A program made the translations under genes and the position numbers. This document shows, piece after piece, positions 44,466 through 54,526 of a stretch of 64,000 bases of DNA. The DNA is from CAIWHR01 sp963717695. GTDB lineage: Bacteria; Pseudomonadota; Gammaproteobacteria; Burkholderiales; Casimicrobiaceae. Below the pieces are notes generated by a model that saw nothing but the letters and a program-made list of their open reading frames with translations, made no database searches and was not told the DNA's origin. The stretch covers positions 186,001-250,000 of the forward strand of contig CAVQWR010000006.1 in assembly GCA_963717695.1 (NCBI GenBank), given 5' to 3'. Positions within the stretch are counted from its first letter, which is position 1; every line of letters starts with the position of its first letter.

Positions 44466-45263
44466 TCACTTTCCTGTGAAACGCGGCGGACGCTTTTCGA
44501 GAAAGGCGGCGATGCCTTCGTTGCGATCGTGGCTCGCCGCGAGCAGCGCGAACGCCTGGCGGTCGGCGGCAAGGCCGCTCGTGAGCGGCGACTCGAACGC
44601 GCGCAGCACCGCGGCTTTCGCTTCCTGCAGCGCCAGCGCGGGCTTCGCGGCGAGCACGGAGGCGATCTCGAGCGCGCGCGACATCGCGCTCTCGGGCTCG
44701 TCGACTTCGACGACGAGGCCGGCGGCAAGCGCCGTGCCGGCGTCGATCGGCTCGCCGGTCAGCACCATCTGCATCGCCCGCGTCTTGCCGACGGTGCGGG
44801 CGAGCCGCTGCACGCCGCCGGCGCCGGGGATCATGCCGAGGTTGATCTCGGGCTGCCCGAATTTCGCGTTGGTTCCGGCGACGACGATGTCGGCGCACAG
44901 CGCGAGCTCGCAGCCGCCGCCGAGCGCGTAGCCGTTGACGGCCGCCACCAGCGGCTTCGGAAAATCGACGATCGCCCGCCAGTGCCGCTGCCGCTCGTGC
45001 AGCAGCACCTCGACGGGACCGAGCGGGGCCATCTCGCGAATGTCGGCGCCTGCGGCGAAGCAGTCGATGCCACCGGTGATGACGACAGCGCGCACCGCGT
45101 CGTCGGCCGCGGCCGCGTCGAGCGTCGCGGCGATCTCGCGCAGCATTTTGGTGCGAAGCGCGTTGCGGGCGTCGGGGCGATGCAGCGTGATGAGCACGAC
45201 GCCCGCGGCGGGTCGCGTGACCTCGATGTCCGATGCCGTTTCGTCGCGGGCAGCGTCTTTCAT
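44466..45263 (-). CDS. Enoyl-CoA hydratase/isomerase family protein (PaaF-like)
   Basis: Crotonase-fold enzyme, 265 aa. Oxyanion-hole and CoA-binding segments CFAAGADIREM and NGYALGGGCELALCADIVVAG; catalytic glutamates in GGGCELAL and GQPEINLGMIPGAGG, as in hydratases. Residue pattern is close to 2,3-dehydroadipyl-CoA hydratase (PaaF). It lies 47 bp after another hydratase gene on the same strand. Substrate not determinable here. Confidence 0.88.
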   Translation of the reverse strand: MKDAARDETASDIEVTRPAAGVVLITLHRPDARNALRTKMLREIAATLDAAAADDAVRAVVITGGIDCFAAGADIREMAPLGPVEVLLHERQRHWRAIVDFPKPLVAAVNGYALGGGCELALCADIVVAGTNAKFGQPEINLGMIPGAGGVQRLARTVGKTRAMQMVLTGEPIDAGTALAAGLVVEVDEPESAMSRALEIASVLAAKPALALQEAKAAVLRAFESPLTSGLAADRQAFALLAASHDRNEGIAAFLEKRPPRFTGK

Positions 45264-45310
45264 CCGTGCATTCTATCGTTTCGACGTCGTCCGCTGCGCG
45301 GAGCGGAGCG

Positions 45311-46087
45311 TCACCGGTGGCGGAACTCCGGCTTGCGCTTCGCGACGAACGCGCGCATGCCTTCCTTCTGGTCGTCGAGCGCGAACGTCGAATGGAACTC
45401 GCGCCGCTCGAAGAGGAGTCCCTCGGAGAGCGACGACTCGTAGGACCGGTTGATCGCTTCCTTGATCTTGAGGATCACCGGCAGCGAATGCGTCGCGATC
45501 TTCGCGGCGGCCCCCAGCGCCTCCTTTTCGAGGTCGGCTGCCGGCACGACGCGCGCGACGAGGCCGCTGCGCTCGGCTTCGGCGGCGTCGATCATCCGTC
45601 CCGTGAGGCACCAGTCCATCGCCTTGGCCTTGCCGACCGCGCGCGGCAGGCGCTGCGTTCCGCCCATGCCGGGCATCGTGCCGATCGAGACCTCGGGCTG
45701 GCCGAATTTCGCCGTGTCCGCCGCAATGATGAAATCGCAGGCCATGGCAAGCTCGCAGCCGCCGCCCAGCGCGTAGCCCGCCACCGCGGCGATGACCGGC
45801 TTGCGAATCGCGCGGATGCGCTCCCAGTCGGTCGTGATGTAGTTGTCGTGCAGCACCTTCTGGTAGCTCCATTCGGCCATCGCGCCGATGTCGGCGCCCG
45901 CGGCGAAGGCCTTGTCGCTGCCGGTCACGACGATCACCGAAATCCCGTCGTCGGCGTCGAAGCCTTCGAGCGCCTCCCCCAATTCGCGCGCAAGCAGGTC
46001 ATTGAGTGCGTTCATGCGCTGCGGACGGTTGAGGCGAATGACACCGACGCGCTCGCGCGTCTCGACGAGGATGGTCTCAAAAGGCAT
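45311..46087 (-). CDS. Enoyl-CoA hydratase (EchA/PaaF-like)
   Basis: 258 aa, crotonase family: RPQRMNALNDLLARELG, AFAAGADIGAM, AGYALGGGCELAMACDFIIA, with both catalytic Glu (GGGCELAM, GQPEVSIGTMPGMGG) present. Length and motifs are those of short-chain enoyl-CoA hydratases of beta-oxidation or phenylacetyl-CoA breakdown. Start ATG 46087. The second hydratase follows it; the two share a fold and catalytic residues but are clearly different in sequence, so this is not a recent duplication. Confidence 0.92.
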   Translation of the reverse strand: MPFETILVETRERVGVIRLNRPQRMNALNDLLARELGEALEGFDADDGISVIVVTGSDKAFAAGADIGAMAEWSYQKVLHDNYITTDWERIRAIRKPVIAAVAGYALGGGCELAMACDFIIAADTAKFGQPEVSIGTMPGMGGTQRLPRAVGKAKAMDWCLTGRMIDAAEAERSGLVARVVPAADLEKEALGAAAKIATHSLPVILKIKEAINRSYESSLSEGLLFERREFHSTFALDDQKEGMRAFVAKRKPEFRHR

Positions 46088-46565
46088 GGCGATTCCCGGA
46101 GGCGATGGGGGGCGGAAGGGACGGCCGGCGAACCGTTTTTCGCCGCACGACCGGAGGAGGCTGCAAGGATGCCTCGACGGAAGGCAGGCGTCGAGTCCCG
46201 GCAGGCCCCGTCCAGTTGTCGCGCCCCGTCCCGACCTCGCCTCCGGAGGCTCCCGGCGGGCCCGTCCCGGCGCCCGACATCCAATTCGGGCCGACCCGAC
46301 GAAACGGGTTGACTTCCGATCCGAAACGCTATGACAATGTGCTATGACATTGGCATGAAGCGGGATCCAGGGGAGGCGGGTGGCGGCGGGATCCCGAGGA
46401 CCGGAACCAGGTCCGGAACGTAAGTGTGCCGCCATCGAATTGATTCTAAATAACTAATTGTAGGAACTGGCCCGCGGGGCTGCCGGCCGGAAGCCGGCGG
46501 GCGACGCGAAGACAGCGCACCACAGGGACGGCACGGCCGTGTGTAGCCAGTCAAAGGAGAAGCAG
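46088..46565. other. Divergent 478-bp intergenic region
   Basis: No gene supported. The GC-rich part next to the hydratase gives way to an AT-rich island at about 46440-46465 (TAAATAACTAATTG), which probably belongs to the promoter of the cytochrome-type gene. At 46328-46352 two direct copies of GCTATGACA (13-bp period) overlap an inverted repeat CAATGT-N6-ACATTG (46335-46352), the best operator candidate. AGGAG at 46554-46558 is the ribosome site of the next gene. Confidence 0.4.
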
Positions 46566-47675
46566 ATGTTCGCGTACAAACAGGTCTTTTGCTTGGGTTT
46601 GGCTCTGGGCATCGCGGCGTTCGCCGCCACGGCCCAGGCACAAAGCAATCCCACGAACGGCAAGACTCTGTATCTCGCCAATTGCAATTCTTGCCACGGC
46701 TTCCCCAACTATCCGCTCGTGCAGAAGGGCGCAGTGTCGTCGGTGATCCAGACGGCCATCGCCACCAAGGTGCCGAAGATGAACATCCCGGCGCTGACCG
46801 GACTCTCGGCGGCGAACCTCGGCGACATCGCGGCGTATCTCAACACGATGGTCGGCGCGGGATTCAACAACTACCAGGGCCTCTGGTGGGTGCCCGCCGC
46901 GGCCGAGGACGGCTGGGGCATCAACTTCGCGCACCAGGGCGATCTCATCTTCGCTACCTGGTACACCTACGACTCCACGGGCAAGGCGTGGTGGCTGACG
47001 ATGCTGGCCACGCGGACCTCGGCAACGAGCAACGTCTACAGCGGCCCCGTGTACGTCGACACGGGCCCGCCATTCAACGTCTTCGTCGGCTCCGGCACGC
47101 CCACCGCGGTCGGGATCGGAACTCTGACGTTCACCGATCGCGACAACGGCGTCCTGTCCTATGCGGTGTCGGCGGGCGGCGGCAACGTGCAGCAGATCAA
47201 GCAGCTCACCCGCTTCCAGCTCAATCCGCAGGGCGTGCCGCCGATTTGCACGTATACGACGGCACCGCAGTTCAAGACCGCGACCAACTACCAGGACCTG
47301 TGGTGGGCGGCGAGCGGGACGGAATCCGGCTGGGGCATCAACTTCGCGCACCAGGCCAACCAGATCTATGCGACCTGGTACACGTACGGGCCGAACAACC
47401 AGCCGGTCTGGCTGGCGGCGCTGGTGACGCAGACCACCGGGCAGCAGTTCTCGGGCCAGCTGCTCCAGGTGTCCGGTCCGCGCTACGACGCGTACGACAA
47501 GACGAAGCGCAATCCGCCGCTCGTCGTCGGATCGATGACGCTCAACTTCACCAACGGCAACGCGGGGACGCTGTCCTACACTACCAACGGCACCGGTGGC
47601 CTTCCCGCGGTCACGCAGACCAAGACGCTGACGCGGTTCCTGTTCGGACCGAACGCCGGGACGATCTGCCGCTGA
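46566..47675 (+). CDS. Secreted c-type cytochrome fused to two tryptophan-rich GWGINFAHQ repeats
   Basis: 369-aa exported protein: signal peptide (to about residue 26, TAQA-QS), a short c-type cytochrome domain (about 28-95) with haem motif Cys40-Asn-Ser-Cys43-His44 and probable Met ligand in KVPKMNIPAL, then two tandem beta-rich repeats of about 135 aa. Repeat 1 begins near residue 102 (GLWWVPAAAEDGWGINFAHQ), repeat 2 near 243 (DLWWAASGTESGWGINFAHQ); each continues with ATWYTYxxxxxxxWL. Similar repeats occur in many betaproteobacterial exported proteins with no assigned role. ATG 46566 follows AGGAG. Terminated by two hairpins. Confidence 0.85.
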   Translation: MFAYKQVFCLGLALGIAAFAATAQAQSNPTNGKTLYLANCNSCHGFPNYPLVQKGAVSSVIQTAIATKVPKMNIPALTGLSAANLGDIAAYLNTMVGAGFNNYQGLWWVPAAAEDGWGINFAHQGDLIFATWYTYDSTGKAWWLTMLATRTSATSNVYSGPVYVDTGPPFNVFVGSGTPTAVGIGTLTFTDRDNGVLSYAVSAGGGNVQQIKQLTRFQLNPQGVPPICTYTTAPQFKTATNYQDLWWAASGTESGWGINFAHQANQIYATWYTYGPNNQPVWLAALVTQTTGQQFSGQLLQVSGPRYDAYDKTKRNPPLVVGSMTLNFTNGNAGTLSYTTNGTGGLPAVTQTKTLTRFLFGPNAGTICR

Positions 47676-47688
47676 CGCGCTCTCCCCG

Positions 47689-47738
47689 GCCGACGGATTC
47701 CGTCGGCACCCTCGCACGCCGGGCCCTATGCCCGGCGT
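47689..47738. terminator. Tandem hairpins between convergent cytochrome-type gene and hmgA
   Basis: Two perfect hairpins: GCCGACGG-ATT-CCGTCGGC (47689-47707) and ACGCCGGGC-CCTAT-GCCCGGCGT (47716-47738), the second followed by TGCGTTTCG on the plus strand. They lie between convergent stops and probably end transcription in both directions. Confidence 0.65.
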
Positions 47739-47789
47739 TGCGTTTCGTGCCGCCGGCGCAATGCAGCGCCTCGCCCCTGGCGCGCCGGC

Positions 47790-49143
47790 TCAGGCGCGCG
47801 ACGGATCGAAGCGCTTGGCGAGGCCCTGCCAGCAGCGGTAATACTCGGGCTGCAGCTGCGGCTGCGTCGAGCGCGTGGCGCGTGGGCCGCATCGGCGCCC
47901 GCGTCTCGAACATGAATGCCATCGTGTCGCGAATCCGCGTGGGCTCCGCGAGATCCGCCCGGCTCGCCTTCTCGAACGTCTCCGCGTCGGGTCCGTGGCC
48001 GATCATGCAGTTGTGCAGGCTGGCGCCGCCGGGGAGGAAGCCCTCGGCCTTCGCGTCGTACACGCCTTCGATCAGGCCCATGAACTCGCTGGCGACATTG
48101 CGGTGGTACCACGGGGGACGGAACGTGTGCTCCATCGCGAGAATCCGCGGCGGGAAGATCACGAAGTCGATCGTGTCGACGCCGGGCGTGTCGCTCTGCG
48201 ACTGCAGCACGAGGAAGATCGACGGGTCGGGGTGGTCGAAGCTGATCGAGCCGATCGCGTTGAAGCGGCGGAGGTCGTAGCGGTACGGCGCGTAGTTGCC
48301 ATGCCACGCGACGACGTCGAGCGGCGAATGCCCGATCGCGGCGGACCAGAGGTTGCTCTGGAACTTCGCGACGAGCTCGAAGCGGCCTTCGCGGTCCTCG
48401 TATGCCGCAACCGGCGTCTCGAAATCGCGCGGATTTGCGAGCCCGTTGGAGCCGATGACGCCGAGGTCGGGCAGCCGGAACGGCGCGCCGAAGTTCTCGC
48501 AGACGTAGCCGCGCGCGACACCGTCGCGGAGTTCGACGCGAAATCGCACGCCGCGGGGAATCACCGCGATCTCCTGCGGTGCGACGTCGATGCGTCCGAA
48601 TTCCGTGGCGAGCCGCAGCCGTCCCTGCTGCGGAACGATCAGGAGCTCGCCGTCGGCGTCGTAGAAGAAACGATCGGTCATCGACCGGTTGGCCGCATAG
48701 ACGTGAAGTGCGCAGCCGTTCATCGCCGCCGGGTCGCCATTGCCGGCCATCGTGACCAGGCCGGCGACGAAGTCCGTGGGCTCGGAAGGGATCGGCAGCG
48801 GATCCCAGCGCAGCTGGTCGGGCGGCGTGACGACTCCGTCGAAGCGGCTTTCGAGGCGGCCGCGGTCCTGCAGGCGGAACGGCTCGTGCATGGCCGCAGG
48901 ACGAATCCGATAGGTCCACGAGCGCCGGTTGGCGCCGCGCGGCGCCGTGAACGCGGTGCCCGAGATCTGCTCCGCATAGAGGCCGTACGGGACGCGCTGC
49001 GGGGAATTCTGGCCGACGGGCAGCGCGCCGGCGAGTGCCTCGGTCGCGAACTCGTTGCCGAATCCGGACTGGTACTTCGGCGCCGGCCTGTCCGAGATCT
49101 GATTCGTTACCGGAGGTTCGACGCGGGTCTTGCGCATCGTCAT
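47790..49143 (-). CDS. hmgA: Homogentisate 1,2-dioxygenase (apparent frameshift)
   Basis: Iron-dependent ring-cleaving dioxygenase turning homogentisate into maleylacetoacetate. About 450 aa. Family marks: YQSGFGNEFATEALAGALP, GANRRSWTYRIRPA, the metal-ligand region PPWYHRNVASEFMGLIEGVY, and GGASLHNCMIGHGPDAETFE. A single extra base at about 47859 displaces the last 20 or so residues; in the corrected frame it ends QPEYYRCWQGLAKRFDPSRA. ATG 49143 overlaps the DUF2783 stop (ATGA). Last gene of the aromatic operon; maleylacetoacetate isomerase and fumarylacetoacetase genes are not in the window. Confidence 0.93.
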
Positions 49144-49382
49144 CGTGGGTCCGTGGTCGAAGGTTCGCGCGGCATCGATGGCGCCGCGACGACGTCCTCG
49201 CGCGCCGCCGCCATCGCCGCGCCGAGCACGTTGGCGTCGCCGATGTGGTTCGCGAGGAGAAGGATCAGCTTGGCGTTGACAAGTGCGCTCTGCGCGTCGT
49301 CGAGGTCGCGGTGAAGCGCGATCAGCGCCGCGTAGAAATCGTCCGGCGCGGCGATGTTGGGGTCGGTATTGAGTAGCGCCAC
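49140..49382 (-). CDS. DUF2783 small protein
   Basis: 80-aa helical protein of the DUF2783 type (DDFYAALIALHRDLDDAQS, NAKLILLLANHIGD), a family often found beside FAD monooxygenases in aromatic catabolic clusters. GTG 49382 is chosen as start: it is 14 bp after the monooxygenase stop and follows GAAGG; the open frame upstream is monooxygenase sequence in another frame. Overlaps hmgA by ATGA. Function unknown; a partner or stability factor for the monooxygenase is inferred. Confidence 0.78.
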   Translation of the reverse strand: MALLNTDPNIAAPDDFYAALIALHRDLDDAQSALVNAKLILLLANHIGDANVLGAAMAAAREDVVAAPSMPREPSTTDPR

Positions 49383-49396
49383 GATGCTGTCTGCCT

Positions 49397-51034
49397 TCAG
49401 TCGTTCGCGGTCGCCCGCGCAAGCGCGGCGCGGACCGCCCCGAGGTCGAAGCTTCGCCAGCGCGCGCACACGTGCTGGTCCGGACGGAAAAGGTAGCACG
49501 TGCCGGACGTGCCGTCATATCGCTCGCGCAGGAGTCCCGCCACATCGTCGACGACGATCCCGTCGCCGCCGGGCGTGCCGCCGATGCGCACCACGCGGCA
49601 GGGAACGGCGTCGGACGCGAGCGCGGCTGTCGCCGCGGGCGCCACGGGCTCGCCGAAGATCGCGAGCGTGAACCCGTTGTGCAGGTAATCGAGGAACCAG
49701 TCCGATCCGGGGCCCCTCACCGGCGCATCCGCAGCCGGCGCGCCCGGCCCCAGTGCCGACGCAAATGTCGCCGGCATCCGGTGTCTGGAGCGGTGATGCG
49801 GCGTAGACATGGGGCACGGACAGCCGCCCGCTGTTGACGAGCTTCCGCGCGAACGCGTGGCGCTTCGCCAGCGCCAGCACCGCGTCGCGGAACGTGCGCG
49901 AGACGGCGCTCTTCGGCGTGATGAAATCGGTCGAGCGCGTCGAGTGCAGGATGTTCTCGTCGGTCGCCGGAATGCGCTCCGCGTCGTAGGTGTCGAGCAG
50001 CCGCAGCGGAGCGAACCCTTTGAGCACGAGGGCGAGCTTCCACACGAGATTGTCGGCGTCCTGGATGCCGCTGTTCGCGCCGCGCGCGCCGAACGGCGAG
50101 ACCAGGTGCGCGGCGTCGCCGGCGAACAGCACGCGGCCGTGCCGGAATTTTGCGAGCCGCCGGCACTGGAACGTGTAGACGCTCGCCCATTCGATGTCGA
50201 ACTCCGCCTTGGGACCCAGCATCGCGCGAAGGCGCGGCAGGATGCGCTCGGGCTTGCGCTCCTCGTCCGGGTCCGCGTCCCAGCCCAGCTGGAAGTCGAT
50301 GCGCCAGACGTCATCCGCCTGCCGGTGCAGCAGCGCCGACTGGTTCCGGTGAAACGGCGGATCGAACCAGAACCAGCGCTCGGCGGGAAAATCCGAGCGC
50401 ATGTGGATGTCGGCGATGAGGAAGCGGTCGCGGAACACCTGGCCTTCGGATTCGAGGCCGAGCAGCGCGCGCACCGTGCTCTTCGCGCCGTCGGCGACGA
50501 CGAGCCAGTCGCAGCTGAGCCAATAGTCGCCGTCCGGCGTCTCGACGCGCAGCACGACGCCGTCCTCCTGCGGCGTGACGGCGACGACCTTGTGCTGCCA
50601 GCGCACCGTCGGCCGAAGGCAGCTCGGCGACGCGCTCGACCAGGTACTCCTCGAGGTAGTACTGCTGCAGGTTGACGAAGGCCGGCCGGCGGTGCCCGGC
50701 CTCGGGCAGGAGGTCGAAGCGATAGGCAAGCTCGTCGCGGAAGAACACGCGGCCGACCTTCCACTCGACGCCTTTCCGCACGACGCGCTCGCCGCAGCCC
50801 AGCCGGTCGAGGATCTCCAGCGTGCGCTTCGCGTAGCAGATGGCGCGCGACCCGACGCTCACCGTCGTCGTCGTCGTCCAGCACGACGACCGGGATGTCG
50901 CGCTGCGCGAGGTCGATCGCCGCCGCGAGCCCGACCGGACCGGCGCCGACGACGACCACCGGACGCCGCCGCGGCGGCGCATCCTGGTCCGCCGGGCGCT
51001 CGTAGGCGTAGACGGGGTTGGTGTAGGTCTTCAC
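49397..51034 (-). CDS. FAD-dependent aromatic monooxygenase, PHBH/MhpA type (three apparent frameshifts)
   Basis: Flavoprotein hydroxylase, about 545 aa after correction. FAD motif VVVVGAGPVGLAAAIDLAQRD at the N-terminus, GAKSTVRALLGL (the second dinucleotide contact), and GDAAHLVSPFGARGANSGIQ with the Asp contacting the FAD ribityl/pyrophosphate. C-terminal thioredoxin-like region as in MhpA/PheA types. One extra base each at about 50865, 50607 and 49766. Start GTG 51034. The position before hmgA suggests that it makes homogentisate or a related hydroxylated aryl acid; the substrate is not identified. Confidence 0.82.
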   Translation of the reverse strand: MKTYTNPVYAYERPADQDAPPRRRPVVVVGAGPVGLAAAIDLAQRDIPVVVLDDDDDGERRVARHLLREAHAGDPRPAGLRRARRAERRRVEGRPRVLPRRACLSLRPPARGRAPPAGLRQPAAVLPRGVPGRARRRAAFGRRCAGSTRSSPSRRRRTASCCASRRRTATIGSAATGSSSPTARRARCARCSASNPKARCSATASSSPTSTCARIFPPSAGSGSIRRFTGTSRRCCTGRRMTSGASTSSWAGTRTRTRSASPSASCRAFARCWVPRRSSTSNGRASTRSSAGGSQNSGTAACCSPATPRTWSRRSARAARTAASRTPTISCGSSPSCSKGSLRCGCSTPTTRSAFRRPTRTSCTRRARPISSRRRAPSRARSATRCWRWRSATRSRGSSSTAGGCPCPMSTPHHRSRHRMPATFASALGPGAPAADAPVRGPGSDWFLDYLHNGFTLAIFGEPVAPAATAALASDAVPCRVVRIGGTPGGDGIVVDDVAGLLRERYDGTSGTCYLFRPDQHVCARWRSFDLGAVRAALARATAND

Positions 51035-51068
51035 ACGCGGATCCGCCTTCGAGGCAACGTTGCCCGGC

Positions 51069-52023
51069 TCAGCCTTCCAGCGCTTCCCACAGCTCCTTGT
51101 CGCGCTGCGCGGTCCAGATGCGCGGGTCCTTGTGCAACGTCGCCTCGTCGTACGCGCGCGACACGTCGAACGGCAGGCAGTGGTCGAAGATGACCCAGTC
51201 GCCGAACTTCGGCTTGAGCAGCGCGTAGGTCTCCTTGTAGACGCTGCGCAGATCCTTGCCCGCGGCGGCGCCCGCCTTCACCGCGGCGAACATCTCGGTG
51301 ACGAAGGCTCGCGTGCCGTCGAGTCCCGCCTTGACGTCGCGCGGCATTCTGCAGCGTGGCGCCGCGACCCGGAACGAGCTTCTCGGGCGCAAGCGCCGCG
51401 ATCGCGTCGAGCGTCGCCGGCCAGTCGGAGAGATAGGCATCGCCGGTGTAGGGCGTGGCGGCGTACTCGACGAGGTCGCCCGAGAACAGGATCCTCTCCT
51501 GCGGCAGCCAGACCACGGTGTCGCCCTTGGTGTGGCCGCGGCCGAGCTGCAGGATCTCGACCTCGAGCTTGCCCAGCCACATCGACATCCGCCGCTCGAA
51601 CACGAGGGTCGGCCACGTGAGCCCGGGCACCGACTCGACGGCGCGAAAGAGCCGCGGAAAGCGCTCGATCTCGCTCTTCATGTCGGCTTCGCCGCGCTCG
51701 ACGATGAGGTCGAACGTGTCGCGGCTCGCAATGATGTTCTGCGCGCCGTAGCCCGAGGCGCCCAGCACGCGCACCGCGTGGTAGTGCGAGAGCACGACGT
51801 AGCGGATCGGCAGGTCGGTCACCTCGCGGATGCGGCGGACGACGTCCTGCGCCATCACCGGCGTCGCCTGCGTGTCGATCACCATCACCGCGTCGTCGCC
51901 GACGACGATGCCCGTGTTGGGGTCGCCCTCTGCGGTGTACGCGTACGCGTGGTCGGAGAGCTTGTCGAAGCTGACCGTCTTCTCGACGAGATCGGCCTGG
52001 GATGCGAACTTCTTGTCGGTCAT
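51069..52023 (-). CDS. MBL-fold hydrolase with altered metal motif (apparent frameshift)
   Basis: About 317 aa after removing one base at about 51345. Start ATG 52023 (MTDKKFASQADLVEKT). Metallo-beta-lactamase fold: NTGIVVGDDAVMVIDTQ, then LSH80-Y-H82-AVRVLG where the usual HxHxDH is expected (Val84 and Arg85 replace Asp and His), GRGHTKGDTVVWLP and ILFSGDLVEYAATPY with the later ligands intact. 34 bp upstream of the monooxygenase in the aromatic operon. May cleave a ring-derived ester or lactone, or a CoA thioester; unproven. Confidence 0.82.
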
Positions 52024-52136
52024 GGGATTTCCGGCTGGAGCGCCGCGGGGAACTCCTGCGGCGCGACCGGAAATATTAACCGATCGCCGCGACGGACGGC
52101 GGCATTCGCGCGCCCGCCGCCGCGGCATCGGACACG

Positions 52137-53172
52137 TCAGCCGCCGTTTTTCCTGATCAGCGCCTTCGCATCTTCGAGCAGCGCCGCGCCGTTGGCGCCC
52201 TTGGCGTTCGCCTCGCCGATCCAGTCCTTGTCCACACCCTCGGTCGCCTTCTTCCAGCGATCATATTCGGCCGGCGTCAGCACGTTGATCGTCCCCTTGT
52301 GCGCGAGGGCCGCCTTCTGCGCCGGCGCGACGGTGCCGTCCCAGATCCTGCCGGCCCAGCGCGAGGCCTCGATGCCGCTGTTGGCGTCGATCACCTTCCT
52401 GAGGTCAGGGGGAAGGCTGTCGTACTTCGCCTGGTTCATCGCGACGACGAAGATCGTGTTCGACATCGTCGGCTGGCCCTGGGGCGAGTCGGTGTGCGTC
52501 TTCGCAATCTCGTCGATCTTCAACGCCGGCACCACCTCCCATGGCAGCGACGCGCCGTCGACCACACCCTTCGACATCGCCTCGGGCACCTGCGGCACCG
52601 GCATCTGCACCGGCACGGCACCGAGCGCCGCCAGCACCTTGGTCGCGATCCGCGTCGGGCGCGCGCACCTTGAGCCCCTTGAGGTCCTCCAGCGTCTTCA
52701 CGGTCTTTTCGGTGAAGTGGAGCTGCGCGCCGTCGTGAACGTGGGTGAGGATCAGCTTCGTGCCCTTGAACTCGTCGAGCGAATTCTTCTGCACGTATTC
52801 CCAGAGCGCCGGGCTGCCGGTCTCCGCGCTCTTGATGAGATACGGCAGCTCGAACACCTCGGACTTGACGAAGCGTCCGGCCTGGTAGGTCGGGATCGTC
52901 CACACGACGTCGACGACGCCGTCCTTCGCCTGGTCGAAGAGCTGCGGCGGCGTGCCGCCGAGCTGCATCGCCGGATAGATCTGGCACTTGAGGCGTCCGC
53001 CCGATTCCTTGCCGATCTTCTCGCACCACGGCCCGAGCAGCTGCTGCTGCGCCGTCGAGTTCGGCCCGAGAAAGTGCTCGACCTTGAGCACGACTTCCTG
53101 CGCCGGGACGGCGCTCCATGCGAATGCGGCCGCGGCCGGCATCACCCACCGCGCAAGCTTGCGAGTCTTCAT
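52137..53172 (-). CDS. TRAP transporter solute-binding protein DctP family (apparent frameshift)
   Basis: Periplasmic receptor, about 344 aa after removal of one base at about 52658 (GGG for GG). Signal peptide MPAAAAFAWSAVPAQ, then KVEHFLGPNSTAQQQLL, the central VRAPTRIATKVLAALGAVPV containing the ligand-carboxylate Arg, and MSKGVVDGASLPWEVV. Ligand likely an aryl carboxylate because of the operon. Last of the dctQ-dctM-dctP trio, 21 bp after dctM. Confidence 0.88.
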
Positions 53173-53193
53173 GCGACCTCCTCCTTGAGTTCG

Positions 53194-54526
53194 TCAGCGC
53201 TGAAAGGCGTGAACGAGGTACAGCGATATCACGGGAAACATCACGAGCAGCGTGATGCGGACAAAATCCGACAGCAGGAACGGCACGACGCCCTTGAACG
53301 TCTCGGTCAGCGGGACGTCCCCGGCAAGCCGGTTGATGATGTAGACGTTGAGCCCGACCGGCGGATGCACGAGGCCGATCTCGACCACCATCAGCGCGAG
53401 GATGCCGAACCAGATCGACTTGTCGGACGCGGACAGGCCGTAGAAGTCGAGCGCCATGATCATCGGATAGAAGATCGGAATCGTGAGCAGGATCATGGCG
53501 AGCGCATCCATCACGCAGCCGAGGAAGATGTAGATGACGAGGATCATCGCCATCACGGCGAGCGGCGCGACGCCGCTTCCCTTCACCCAGCCCGCGAGCT
53601 CGACCGGCATCTGCGACAGCGCCAGCGTCGTGTTCATCATGTCGGCGCCGAGCAGCACGAGATAGATCATCGCGGTCGCCTGCGCGGTGCCGAGCGCGCT
53701 GTCGACGAGACCCTTGCGCGCGCATGCCGCCGCTGATGATCGCGATGCCGCCGCACGCGGCGGCGCCGATCGCCGCCGCCTCGGTCGGGTTTGCCCAGCC
53801 GCCGTAGATGCCGACGATGACGACGAGGAACACGACCAGCACCGGCCAGACCTGCAGAAAGCTGCGGATGCGCTCGGGCCACGCGACACGCGGCCCGGCG
53901 GGTCCTGCCGCGGGCTTGATGGCGACGACGATCTGCACGACCAGCATGTAGCCCAGCATCGCGATGATCCCGGGCAGCACCGCCGCGACGAAGAGCTTGC
54001 CGATCGATTCCTGGGTCAGGATCGCGTAGATGACGAGCGGCACCGACGGCGGGATCATGATGCCGAGCGTGCCGCCTGCGGCCAGCGCGCCCGTGGCGAG
54101 CGCGCCCGAGTAGCCGAAGCGGCGCAGCTCGGGCAGCGCGACCTGCCCCATCGTCGCCGCCGTCGCGACCGACGAGCCGCAGATCGCCCCGAAGCCTGCG
54201 CACGCGCCGATCGCGGCCATCGCGATGCCGCCGCGCCGGTGGCCGAGGAATGCGCCGACGAAGCGGAACAGCGCCCGCGAAAGCCCGCCATGCGTCGCGA
54301 ACTGCCCCATCAGCAGGAAGAGCGGGATGACGACGAGATCGTAGTTGGAGAGCCGCGCATAGGCGAGGTTCTTGAGCGAATTGAGGAGCGCCGGGAGATT
54401 GCCGTCGGTGAGGTACAGGTAGCCGCCTGCGCCGACGGCGAACATCGCGATCCCGATCGGGATGCGCACCACCATCAGCGCGAGCATGACGCCGAATATC
54501 AGGAATCCGACGCCGGTCCCGCTCAT
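53194..54526 (-). CDS. TRAP transporter large permease DctM (apparent frameshift)
   Basis: About 443-aa membrane protein with about 12 helices, the large subunit of a TRAP transporter (Na+-coupled). N-terminus MSGTGVGFLIFGVMLALMV; family segments GICGSS-like AGFGAICGSSVATAATMG, LGIMIPPSVPLVIYA, and LGCVMDALAMILLTIPIF. Extra base at about 53720 breaks the frame between ISGGMR and KGLVDSALG. Its ATG (54526) overlaps the dctQ stop (ATGA). Confidence 0.9.
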
